Source: a virus. From it: a stretch of DNA of 20,589 bases. The stretch covers positions 1 through 20,589 of the IMG/VR virus record IMGVR_UViG_3300017917_002008; one strand, written 5' to 3'. Made by a program: the position numbers and the translations under genes. A model generated the notes under the pieces. It did no database searches. It was not told where the DNA came from and was given only the letters and a program-made list of their open reading frames with translations. Shown here in pieces: positions 7,700-14,122 of this stretch. Within the stretch, counting starts at the first letter, position 1; each line of letters opens with the position of its first letter.

Positions 7700-8638
7700 T
7701 AAATTATTAATATATTTTTTATTTAATTTAGGTAATGCTTTATTTAATTTTTCATCAATAAAAGAATCGTAATCATATTTAATTTTGCTTGTATTTTTTT
7801 GAATTGTAGCCCAAGCAACCCACATGCAATTTATATATATACTATACAATTCTGCTATACATGTTTTACGAAAGCAATAGTTTCCGTAATAATTTCTTAT
7901 TATATCTTGTAATATATCAAGTGATAAGTCTGAATCATTCCAAAATACTGCTATGTCATATAGCGGATCACTATTTCCAGAAAATTCAAAATCAATAAAT
8001 TTTATTTCATCATTCTTAGTTAATATAATGTTTGGTGCCCACAAATCTCCATGGCATGGTACTGAAAGTTTAGGCAAATTATTTAAAAATATGCCTATTT
8101 GATTAATATATTTTAATTTTCTTTTTAACTCTCTGGGTAACTTATAATCATTACCAATACATTGAGAATAGTATTTATTAAACATATCAACACAATTTAA
8201 ATCATCTAAAAATCTAGGACCTTCATGTAATTCTTTCATTTTATCTATAACTTTAAATGTAAAATATTTATTTGCTAAATCTTTATTTGTTACCGTAGAA
8301 CCTTCTATATACTCAGTTACTATTATATTTTTTTCAAAGTCATAGTCTATAAGTTTGGGTGCTATTTTCATTTTAGATGCTATATTTAAGTTATGAACCT
8401 CATTACGTCTATTCATTTTTAAATATGGGTTAAAACTTAAAATACGTAGAACTCTAGGTTTTTTATTTATAAAAACTTTATACATACTATTCATAGCCCC
8501 ACCAACAATTGGTTCGTAATGGGTCCATCCCTCGAGACCTTTAACGCTATCTAGTATATTTCTTAAAACTATAGATTTATTTAAAATTGCAGCACCAAAT
8601 GGAGGTATTGATTTTCTTTTATACACCATAGATAACAT
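7682..8638 (-). CDS. Choline/ethanolamine kinase-like phosphotransferase (LicA-type)
   Basis: 318 residues of the APH/choline kinase superfamily. A nucleotide loop GGAMNSMYKV (46-55) is followed by VTEYIEG (108-113), the Brenner catalytic motif CHGDLWAPN (H196, D198, N203) and the metal-binding IDFEFSG (D216, E218). Family enzymes phosphorylate small amino alcohols or sugars with ATP. Divergent pairing with a LicC-like cytidylyltransferase argues for choline, ethanolamine or a similar substrate. The gene is extremely AT-rich and inverted relative to the operon. It has its own promoter, with a GAAAGG ribosome binding site 8-9 nt before the ATG. A macrolide- or aminoglycoside-type kinase is less likely given the neighbour. 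Confidence 0.75.
   Translation of the reverse strand: MLSMVYKRKSIPPFGAAILNKSIVLRNILDSVKGLEGWTHYEPIVGGAMNSMYKVFINKKPRVLRILSFNPYLKMNRRNEVHNLNIASKMKIAPKLIDYDFEKNIIVTEYIEGSTVTNKDLANKYFTFKVIDKMKELHEGPRFLDDLNCVDMFNKYYSQCIGNDYKLPRELKRKLKYINQIGIFLNNLPKLSVPCHGDLWAPNIILTKNDEIKFIDFEFSGNSDPLYDIAVFWNDSDLSLDILQDIIRNYYGNYCFRKTCIAELYSIYINCMWVAWATIQKNTSKIKYDYDSFIDEKLNKALPKLNKKYINNLLDNII
7683..7698. repeat. 16-bp perfect palindrome at the overlap of two convergent genes
   Basis: TAGATAATATTATCTA reads the same on both strands. It makes up the shared ends of the epimerase (+) and the kinase-like gene (-), so both proteins finish with L-D-N-I-I. It is AT-only except for two G:C pairs, so it is a weak terminator stem at best, but it could act on both strands. 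Confidence 0.8.
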
Positions 8639-8666
8639 TGACTAAACCTTTCAACTAAGATATAAT
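8638..8666 (+). promoter_or_regulatory. Promoter TTGACT-N17-TATAAT for the LicC-like gene
   Basis: TTGACT (8638-8643), 17 nt, TATAAT (8661-8666). The -35 box abuts the start codon of the divergent kinase-like gene. Expected transcription start is about 8673, only 3 nt before the ATG at 8676, so the mRNA is probably leaderless. Confidence 0.75.
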
Positions 8667-8693
8667 TATACCACTATGCATAATTGTCGTCAA
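8665..8693 (-). promoter_or_regulatory. Divergent promoter TTGACG-N17-TATAAT for the kinase-like gene
   Basis: On the minus strand TTGACG (8693-8688), 17 nt, TATAAT (8670-8665). Its -10 overlaps the plus-strand -10 by two bases within the palindrome TATAATTATA (8661-8670). Its -35 lies inside codons 5-6 of the opposite gene. The two polymerases cannot occupy both sites at once. Confidence 0.7.
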
Positions 8694-9407
8694 GCAATCA
8701 TACTCGCTGCTGGATCGGGTACAAGACTAAAAAACAGTATACCATTAGAACATCCAAAATCATTGTTCGTATTTAATAATATTACGTTACTAGAAAGAAA
8801 TATAAATTTATTATTCAATTTAGGAGTAGAGGAAATAATAGTTGTCGGTGGATATAAAATAGATATGATTAAGTCTATAACTGATAAATATAATAATGTA
8901 ATTTTAATTAATAATTCATTATATGAAGAAACAGACACCATGTACTCCTTAGGTCTAGCAGAAGAATTTATTAAAGAGTGTTTTATTCTAACTGAAGGAG
9001 ACTTTGTATCAGAATCAAGGGGGTTTAAAAAATTATTAAACAACCATAATAACTCAGTAATATGCTCTCAAAAAAGAAAAAACAATGGAATTGCAGTACC
9101 AGTATTTGAAAATGGTCAATTTAAAAAGTTTTCAAGGTCAGAAAAAGATATTAAATTAAACTCATCAATTGCGTATATAGGTCCATCTCACTTTACTAAG
9201 GATACTTTAATTGCAATGAAGAAGCATAATGCTAATAATGGTAATAAATTATTATATGAAGAAGCATTATCTATGGCAATATCAGAAAATAAGTTTGATA
9301 TATCACTTACATACATAAATAATTTTGATTATTGGGATTTAAATAAGGAAGAAGATTTTAATAATATACAAAAACTAGTTAATAGGCTAGATGGGGTAAA
9401 CTCTTAG
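8676..9407 (+). CDS. LicC-like cytidylyltransferase (nucleotidyltransferase)
   Basis: 243 residues. The signature ILAAGSGTRL (9-18) and PKSL (27-30) start a canonical nucleotidyltransferase domain. NNSLYEETDTMYSL (79-92) matches the position of the YADYNNFYSL block in pneumococcal LicC. Asp109 in TEGDF is the likely metal ligand, and the C-terminal FDYWDLNKEEDFNNI resembles the LicC end. The expected reaction is phosphocholine (or phosphoethanolamine or a phosphonate) plus CTP giving the CDP-activated form. The partner kinase is divergently transcribed from overlapping promoters. The last 29 nt overlap the convergent gene. A generic sugar nucleotidyltransferase is the main alternative. Confidence 0.7.
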   Translation: MHNCRQAIILAAGSGTRLKNSIPLEHPKSLFVFNNITLLERNINLLFNLGVEEIIVVGGYKIDMIKSITDKYNNVILINNSLYEETDTMYSLGLAEEFIKECFILTEGDFVSESRGFKKLLNNHNNSVICSQKRKNNGIAVPVFENGQFKKFSRSEKDIKLNSSIAYIGPSHFTKDTLIAMKKHNANNGNKLLYEEALSMAISENKFDISLTYINNFDYWDLNKEEDFNNIQKLVNRLDGVNS

Positions 9408-10158
9408 ACCAATTATCCCAATCTATTGGATAGTCAAAGTCTTCAGTTTCATCATTCCATTCAACCCAATGAAAATTTTCAGTAGCATGAGGGTCCTCTG
9501 GATCTAATCCAGCCATTATTCTATAAGCCATCTTTGAAGACTCTTCCATTATCCAAGGGTATGGGTTTATCTTGTTTTCATAATCTTCAATAAATTTTTT
9601 AGTTATTTCACATGCCTTTGTAGATGATTCTATTAATTTTTTTAATTTTGATATATGATAATACCAAACAAAATGTTCTCCATAAATTTTTTTAGTTATT
9701 TGTGAACTCATTTTTCTACCGTAATAATGCCAATCTTCTGACTTATTTTCTATAACATGTTTTATTAATTCTTCTGTATAGTAAACATCTCCAAATAGTT
9801 GTACTGTTACGCCATCTTTATTTTCCATTCCTTTGATATGCATAAATTCATGATCTGGATATAAAGCACTTGCTTCAAAATTTGTTTCAATTGCGTTACA
9901 GCCATCTATAACATAAGAGTCAAAATTTTGTTTATTACAAGATACCCAAATATTAGATGCTCCATTTTCTAATAATAGTCTTTGTGTTCTATGAATTAAA
10001 GGTTCACCCTTTATTGGAATTAAATGCTTTGGTACACCTAAATAATTTCCCCATCTGTTGGGAGAACCTATCGTTGACTGTGTTTTATAATACTTAGAAT
10101 AATTTTCTTGGATATCTAGATGCCTATCCCCAGCAGAAATAATAAATTTTTTATTCAT
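9379..10158 (-). CDS. Divergent nucleotidyltransferase-like protein
   Basis: 259 residues. PKHLIPIKGEPLIHRT (43-58) followed by an NGASNIWVSC strand, and FGDVYY (122-127) with an Asp in the metal position, match the PK block, second strand and GD motif of nucleotidyltransferases. The usual Gly-rich AAGxGxR loop is not recognisable; the N-terminus has IISAGDRHLD instead, and about 30 residues separate it from the PK motif. The C-terminal third is rich in Trp, Asp and Glu. It is inverted in the glycan island and overlaps its convergent neighbour by 29 nt. The substrate is unknown, and it may transfer a nucleotide to something other than a sugar phosphate. Confidence 0.6.
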   Translation of the reverse strand: MNKKFIISAGDRHLDIQENYSKYYKTQSTIGSPNRWGNYLGVPKHLIPIKGEPLIHRTQRLLLENGASNIWVSCNKQNFDSYVIDGCNAIETNFEASALYPDHEFMHIKGMENKDGVTVQLFGDVYYTEELIKHVIENKSEDWHYYGRKMSSQITKKIYGEHFVWYYHISKLKKLIESSTKACEITKKFIEDYENKINPYPWIMEESSKMAYRIMAGLDPEDPHATENFHWVEWNDETEDFDYPIDWDNWSKSLPHLAY

Positions 10159-10165
10159 ACTAGAT

Positions 10166-10195
10166 ATGATATCATGGATACTATGTTTAAGCCAA
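10166..10195 (-). promoter_or_regulatory. Putative leaderless promoter TTGGCT-N18-TATCAT
   Basis: On the minus strand TTGGCT (10195-10190), 18 nt, TATCAT (10171-10166), ending 7 nt before the ATG at 10158. The -10 lies in the palindrome ATGATATCAT (10166-10175), whose other arm gives a TATGAT (10165-10170) for the rightward gene, although no good rightward -35 is visible. Confidence 0.4.
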
Positions 10196-10929
10196 TTGAT
10201 TATAATATAAATTTATTAATAGCAACAACAATAGTGGGCTGGAAATGTAAAAGTAACGAACACCTAGAATGGTTAAAAGAAAGAAAAGATATAAAAACTA
10301 TATTTCCCAATGTTGAATTTTTTGCTTCACTTGAACTAGATAATTCAGGGCTAGATCCTTTTATGGACGTTTTACGGGCATTAGGAGAGGTAAGGGGTAG
10401 TTATTGGACATATTCTATAAATGATCATATAAAACAAGTAGGATCTCAAAATAGATGGATAAGAATAGAAACTGGAAGAAATTTAATAAGAGAATATGCT
10501 CAAAGAGAAACATGGAGTGAAAATGATATAAGTCATAACATGAAACCAAAGATTAAATATGATGGAATTTTATTTGTAGATAGTGATATTATTTTAACTA
10601 AAGATATAGTTAAGGGTCTTTTAGAGGTAGATAATCCAGTGGTTGGAGCAAAGGTTCCTGGATATAATTTAACTGGAGAAAAGATTGAAGGATATGATAA
10701 TCTTCAATACGGTGGTGCTACTATCGCAACAATGCTATTTAACTCTCCATCTTACTTTACCATTCCATTTCATCACAATTCTTATTTAAAAATAAATGAC
10801 GATTTTTCTATGCAAGACTTAGTAAATAAACTAGTGGGTCCAATAGTTGTTAGAAAAGATGTGGTAGCCAAACATAAGGGTAGACTGATGCCAGTAGAGC
10901 ATAGACAAGTTCCAGATAGGATGCTATAA
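10174..10929 (+). CDS. GT-A glycosyltransferase-like protein, paralogue of the 4315 gene
   Basis: 251 residues from the ATG at 10174; the ATG at 10183 is an equally good start, and the open frame back to 10120 overlaps the divergent gene. The protein carries an intact DxD (FVDSDII, 136-138) and the same blocks as the 4315 protein: FASLELD, SYWTYS, GRNLIREYA, GYNLTGEKIEGY and VVAKHKG. A retained metal site suggests this is the catalytically normal copy. No ribosome binding site is obvious, in keeping with a short or absent leader. Donor and acceptor are unknown. It ends the glycan island. Confidence 0.65.
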   Translation: MDTMFKPIDYNINLLIATTIVGWKCKSNEHLEWLKERKDIKTIFPNVEFFASLELDNSGLDPFMDVLRALGEVRGSYWTYSINDHIKQVGSQNRWIRIETGRNLIREYAQRETWSENDISHNMKPKIKYDGILFVDSDIILTKDIVKGLLEVDNPVVGAKVPGYNLTGEKIEGYDNLQYGGATIATMLFNSPSYFTIPFHHNSYLKINDDFSMQDLVNKLVGPIVVRKDVVAKHKGRLMPVEHRQVPDRML

Positions 10930-10934
10930 TATAT

Positions 10935-10963
10935 TTGTACCTAGCCACAGTGGTGGGTATAAA
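10935..10963 (+). promoter_or_regulatory. Promoter TTGTAC-N17-TATAAA for Hsp20
   Basis: TTGTAC (10935-10940), 17 nt, TATAAA (10958-10963), with the same GTGGGTATAA context as the promoter at 1729-1757. It lies just upstream of the hsp20 gene and its strong Shine-Dalgarno sequence. Confidence 0.5.
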
Positions 10964-10987
10964 TTAACTCGCTATAAAGGAGGAAAA

Positions 10988-11419
10988 ATGGTAGGCTCAT
11001 TGCTACGAACAATGCAACTAGAACCCTTTTTCATAGGGTTTGATGATTCATTCAACAAATTAATGGGGCTAAGAAATGATCTTAGCAAACACATCTCAAG
11101 TTACCCACCTTATAACGTAAGAAAATTTAGTGAAAGCGAATTTGAATTACAATTTGCTATTGCTGGATTTGATAAACGTGATATTAAGGTTACTGTAAAT
11201 AATGGTAAACTTGTTGTCTCTGGAACAATGTCAGATATTGAAAATGATGGTATTGAATATCTTCATAAAGGTATTGCAACAAGATCATTCTCATCTACAT
11301 TTGCTTTAGGAGAACATGTTGAAGTTGAAGAGGCAGAGGTAGACAACGGATTACTTAAAATTAGAGTAAAAAAAGTTGTACCAAAGCATTTACAACCAAA
11401 AGAAATTACTGTAAAATAG
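10988..11419 (+). CDS. hsp20: Small heat shock protein, Hsp20/IbpA-like
   Basis: 143 residues with a strong AAAGGAGG before the ATG. The N-terminus (MVGSLLRTMQ...GFDDSFNKLMGL) resembles IbpA-type proteins. The alpha-crystallin domain starts at YPPYNVRKFSESEFELQFAIAGF and contains VNNGKLVVSG, the FSSTFALGE loop and the LLKIRVKK strand, then a C-terminal extension without the usual I-x-I but with EITVK. Small heat shock proteins hold unfolding proteins in an ATP-independent way; phages, notably cyanophages, often carry one, perhaps to support virion protein folding. It has its own promoter and a terminator directly downstream, so it appears to be a single-gene unit between operons. Confidence 0.9.
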   Translation: MVGSLLRTMQLEPFFIGFDDSFNKLMGLRNDLSKHISSYPPYNVRKFSESEFELQFAIAGFDKRDIKVTVNNGKLVVSGTMSDIENDGIEYLHKGIATRSFSSTFALGEHVEVEEAEVDNGLLKIRVKKVVPKHLQPKEITVK

Positions 11420-11451
11420 TAATATAAAGATTTCCTCTGGTAGGGAAACTT

Positions 11452-11482
11452 AAGGCGGGGGTTGACAATGCCCTCGCCTTTT
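11452..11482 (+). terminator. Rho-independent terminator after hsp20 with a promoter -35 in its loop
   Basis: A 10-bp stem pairs 11452-11461 (AAGGCGGGGG) with 11471-11480 (CCCTCGCCTT), one pair being G-U. The 9-nt loop TTGACAATG is 11462-11470, and a short T run follows at 11479-11482. A second, weaker dyad (TTTCC/GGAAA, 11431-11448) precedes it. The T tract is short, so efficiency may be moderate. Confidence 0.7.
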
Positions 11483-11490
11483 GATATTAT
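11462..11490 (+). promoter_or_regulatory. Promoter TTGACA-N17-TATTAT nested in the terminator
   Basis: A perfect -35 TTGACA (11462-11467) lies in the terminator loop, the 3' stem arm forms most of the 17-nt spacer, and the -10 is TATTAT (11485-11490). Predicted transcription start is about 11497, giving a short leader with AGGAG at 11504-11508 before the ATG at 11513. Confidence 0.75.
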
Positions 11491-11512
11491 AGAGTTTGAG
11501 AATAGGAGTATT

Positions 11513-11905
11513 ATGGCACTTCATAATCATTTATTAGTAAACGGATATACATTACTTCCACCAGTGGACGTGGATAAAACAAAAGTTTGGATGCAAGCGT
11601 TAGTTGATTCAATTGGCATGAAAACAGTTCAAGGACCTTTTGCTTCTTATGTAGAAAAAGAAGGAAATCGTGGATTAACTGCTACCGTAATGATTGAAAC
11701 TTCACACATTGCTATGCATGTTTGGGATGAAACAGATCCTGCATTTATTCAGTTTGATTTATATACTTGTTCAACATTACCAGTAGAAAAAGTATTAAGA
11801 AATCTAGAAGATCATTTTGGATTATTTAACTATACAACATTAGTTTTAGAAAGAAGTGATGGATTTAAGATAGTCCCAGAAGAAAGATGGTCTGAAGTTG
11901 GATAG
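11513..11905 (+). CDS. speD: S-adenosylmethionine decarboxylase-like (SpeD)
   Basis: 130 residues from the ATG at 11513, chosen because AGGAG precedes it and the promoter fits; the upstream TTG at 11462 lies in the terminator loop. ETSHIAMH contains Ser64, the expected self-cleavage and pyruvoyl residue, followed by His65 and the processing His69. Cys86 in LYTCS matches the catalytic Cys of prokaryotic AdoMetDC (Ser63, His68 and Cys83 in the Thermotoga enzyme). The reaction yields decarboxylated SAM for spermidine synthesis, and speD is a known phage auxiliary gene. No spermidine synthase is in the window. First gene of a long operon, overlapping the next by 8 nt. Confidence 0.85.
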   Translation: MALHNHLLVNGYTLLPPVDVDKTKVWMQALVDSIGMKTVQGPFASYVEKEGNRGLTATVMIETSHIAMHVWDETDPAFIQFDLYTCSTLPVEKVLRNLEDHFGLFNYTTLVLERSDGFKIVPEERWSEVG

Positions 11906-12146
11906 TATTGTTGATCAACTATCTATTGATAGAGACAAACAGTTGTATGCCGAATATGTTAAATCTAACATGAATTATTTTGAATGGCGTGATTTTGGTA
12001 TTGCAAAAGGGTGGATATCTGAACCTTTTTGCGATACACATGATGCAGGTTATTTAACAGAGGAAGAAGAGGCGGAATGGGAAGAAGGAAATGATCCATG
12101 TATGCCAGTATTTAGAATTTGGGAAGAAAATATAGAAAGTGAATAA
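11898..12146 (+). CDS. Small acidic protein with a CDTHD motif (82 aa)
   Basis: 82 residues if translation starts at the TTG at 11898, 8 nt inside speD; no ATG lies in a convincing position, so the start is uncertain. The central EPFCDTHDAGYLTEEEEAEWEEGNDPCMPVFRIWE contains two Cys and one His that could hold a metal ion, set in a highly acidic background. This style of short protein recurs in phage genomes. No function is known. It is followed 1 nt later by a 2OG oxygenase gene. Confidence 0.6.
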   Translation: MDSIVDQLSIDRDKQLYAEYVKSNMNYFEWRDFGIAKGWISEPFCDTHDAGYLTEEEEAEWEEGNDPCMPVFRIWEENIESE

Positions 12147-12147
12147 G

Positions 12148-12762
12148 ATGGAAAGAATAGAATTAGGTCCTAAAATATATGCTTATCCAAATTTTTTAAC
12201 TCAAGAAGAAATAGATTTTATTTATAATAGAGCAATCAATGCACCACAAGAAGAGTGGGATGCAGAGTATGAAAAAGAAATGCAAAAAACTGCTGAAGAA
12301 CAAGGATATGTAACTAAAAAAGAACAAGACTATTACTTTCAAAATGTTAATCAAAAAAATGATTTTTGGAAAAATAAAATATTAACTATTAAAAATACAG
12401 AGATGTCATTAGCAATTAATGATAGATTTTTTGATATTTGGAAAGCAGCAGACTATGAACTTGGTTTTCCAGAAAAGATACAAAGACAATATGTTAACGG
12501 AGAACCTTTAAAAGTTCATTATGATGCAATTCATAACAATGAAGTTTTAGAAGCAGTAGTTATTTATATAAACGACAATTATGAAGGCGGAGAATTGTTT
12601 TTTCCACAACATGATTTAACAATAAAGCCTAAGGCTGGAACTATGATAACATTTCCAGGAACGTCAGATTATGAACATGGAACTAAAGTTGTTACATCTG
12701 GATCAGATAGATTTGTTATAGCAGTATTTGTATTTAAGAGAACAAAATGGCAGACATCTTAG
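12148..12762 (+). CDS. 2OG-Fe(II) oxygenase, prolyl-4-hydroxylase-like
   Basis: 204 residues from the ATG at 12148, one base after the previous stop (a GTG at 12139 in frame is possible). The double-stranded beta-helix carries the iron ligands His124 and Asp126 (VHYDA) and His177 (YEHG), with Arg188 placed to bind 2-oxoglutarate. NDNYEGGELFFP is the typical central strand of P4Hc-type enzymes (PF13640). Such enzymes hydroxylate protein side chains, small molecules or sugars using O2 and 2OG. The substrate is unknown. A second, diverged copy lies at 15524-16147. It overlaps the next gene by 16 nt. Confidence 0.85.
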   Translation: MERIELGPKIYAYPNFLTQEEIDFIYNRAINAPQEEWDAEYEKEMQKTAEEQGYVTKKEQDYYFQNVNQKNDFWKNKILTIKNTEMSLAINDRFFDIWKAADYELGFPEKIQRQYVNGEPLKVHYDAIHNNEVLEAVVIYINDNYEGGELFFPQHDLTIKPKAGTMITFPGTSDYEHGTKVVTSGSDRFVIAVFVFKRTKWQTS

Positions 12763-13238
12763 TTTTGGGTTGTGGTCAAGTTGGTGGCAAAGTAATCAGT
12801 AAAATAGAAAATTTAAAAGATATAAATGTATACTGTTTTGCCAGAAATAAAAATCAAGAATATAAAAATACTACATTTATTACTAGTTATAAAACTATGC
12901 TTAAACCAGATATTTTAGTTGAGGCTCTTCCAGGAAAAACCAACATAGATGTTGAATTTTCATATGCAATATTAAAAAAATATTTAGAAAATGGCATAAG
13001 TTCTATTAGTTGTAATAAAATGCTAATACAGAGAAAAGGTAAAGAGTTGTGTAGGATAGCCAGGGAAAATAATACTAATCTTATGCTATCATCAATAATG
13101 GCAGTAGATTCTGTTAAAATTGATCAAAATAACTTTGATAAATTTGGTGAAGAAATATATACTTTTAGGGGTAAAAATAGTGAAGAAACTTCTAATAGTA
13201 TAGTAAGAGATATAAATATATTAATGGAGGTACTATGA
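12747..13238 (+). CDS. Homoserine dehydrogenase-like NAD(P)-binding domain protein
   Basis: 163 residues. LVLGCGQVGGKV (5-16) is a GxGxxG dinucleotide-binding loop. VEALPGKTNIDVEFSYAILK (58-77) and ISCNKMLIQRKGKEL (87-101) follow the order seen in homoserine dehydrogenase (VElxGG..., VTANKxLL..G.eL) and in aspartate dehydrogenases; Lys91 aligns with the NK lysine. The remaining C-terminal part is far too short to contain the substrate-binding domain of a full enzyme (over 300 residues). It may be a minimal oxidoreductase, an NAD sensor or a decayed enzyme. It overlaps the oxygenase upstream and thioredoxin downstream (ATGA). Confidence 0.65.
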   Translation: MADILVLGCGQVGGKVISKIENLKDINVYCFARNKNQEYKNTTFITSYKTMLKPDILVEALPGKTNIDVEFSYAILKKYLENGISSISCNKMLIQRKGKELCRIARENNTNLMLSSIMAVDSVKIDQNNFDKFGEEIYTFRGKNSEETSNSIVRDINILMEVL

Positions 13239-13504
13239 AAGAATATAAATTATTAGATTTTTGGGCACCATGGTGTAATCCATGTAAACTGATGAATCCA
13301 ATTATAGATAAGTTAGAAAAAGACTATCCTAACATAGAAGTAGTTAGAATAAATGTTGATGAAGATAGTTCAATGGTAGATAAATATGGTATTTTAACTA
13401 TTCCAACTTATATATTAGAAAAAGATGGACAAATTATCAACGCTGTTAAAGGTGCTATGCCAGAATTTAGATTTAAAAAAGAATTAGGATTAGATGATAA
13501 TTAA
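13235..13504 (+). CDS. Thioredoxin-like protein
   Basis: 89 residues, a compact thioredoxin fold without the first helix. The active site W13-C14-N15-P16-C17 keeps both redox cysteines, with the usual GP replaced by NP, and the cis-proline TIPTY (P57) is present. Glutaredoxin-like size, but the WCxPC motif and cis-Pro context are thioredoxin. It reduces disulfides, for example of ribonucleotide reductase or oxygenase partners, with electrons from a host reductase. Translationally coupled (ATGA) to the upstream Rossmann-domain gene and overlapping the next gene by 11 nt. Confidence 0.85.
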   Translation: MKEYKLLDFWAPWCNPCKLMNPIIDKLEKDYPNIEVVRINVDEDSSMVDKYGILTIPTYILEKDGQIINAVKGAMPEFRFKKELGLDDN

Positions 13505-13976
13505 ATTAGAACCATGGGAATATGAACATGCATATTCAGTAGGCATGAGAAGATATACAGAAAATTGGAATAAATCAGATGCCTCATACTATAATAGATC
13601 AAATATGGAAGAAGATCGTAATGCTCAGCCAGCATCTGCAATATGTGAATTAGCCGTAGCAAAATATACAAATCAATATTGGCATGGTTCAGTTTGGGAT
13701 GGAAGAAAGCATAAACAATATAAAGATATGCCTGATGTAGGTAAGAATATAGAAGTTCGTAGAGTTAGAACTCAATCTGGTCCAGCAGTAAGGGATAAAG
13801 ATTGTAATCGTAATCTTATTATTTGGGGTGCAGAATTAGCAGATCCAGAATATAGGACTGTAAAACTTCTTGGATGGATTGAAGCAGATAAAGGTTATGA
13901 AATAGGTATACAAAAGACAGGGTATAAAATAGTACCAAAAGAACTTTTAAATAAGGATTGGAAAGAAGATGATTAA
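13494..13976 (+). CDS. PD-(D/E)XK-like phage protein
   Basis: 160 residues. The ordered residues Glu52 (in ICELAVAK), Asp81 (in PDVGK) and Glu87-x-Arg89 (IEVRR) fit an E-D-ExK type nuclease core with Arg replacing the Lys, and the DKDCNRNLIIW strand follows as in that fold. This assignment rests on pattern only. Family members include restriction-type nucleases and resolvases; the substitution could mean altered or absent catalysis. It overlaps thioredoxin by 11 nt and the next small membrane gene by 8 nt. Confidence 0.5.
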   Translation: MIIKLEPWEYEHAYSVGMRRYTENWNKSDASYYNRSNMEEDRNAQPASAICELAVAKYTNQYWHGSVWDGRKHKQYKDMPDVGKNIEVRRVRTQSGPAVRDKDCNRNLIIWGAELADPEYRTVKLLGWIEADKGYEIGIQKTGYKIVPKELLNKDWKEDD

Positions 13977-14121
13977 ATATTTGTACGATGCCTTTATGGC
14001 ATTAAGTATTTTAAATAAAGTAATGGTAGTAATGATGCTAGGCATCTTGACATTTACTATAGTTATTACTATACTTGATTATAGAAGCGGTGCAAAACAC
14101 ATAGATAAGAAAAGGTGGTAA
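13969..14121 (+). CDS. Small single-span membrane protein (50 aa)
   Basis: 50 residues. A hydrophobic segment (about 17-37, Val/Met/Ile/Thr-rich) follows a short N-terminus, and a basic tail (DYRSGAKHIDKKRW) stays on the cytoplasmic side by the positive-inside rule. It overlaps the upstream gene by 8 nt and has GAAAGAAG before the ATG. The next gene starts 1 nt after its stop. No family is recognised. Confidence 0.65.
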   Translation: MIKYLYDAFMALSILNKVMVVMMLGILTFTIVITILDYRSGAKHIDKKRW

Positions 14122-14122
14122 A

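Noticed and set aside
11462-11512. Upstream TTG start for speD
   Set aside because: It lies inside the terminator loop and upstream of the predicted transcription start; the ATG at 11513 has a proper AGGAG.
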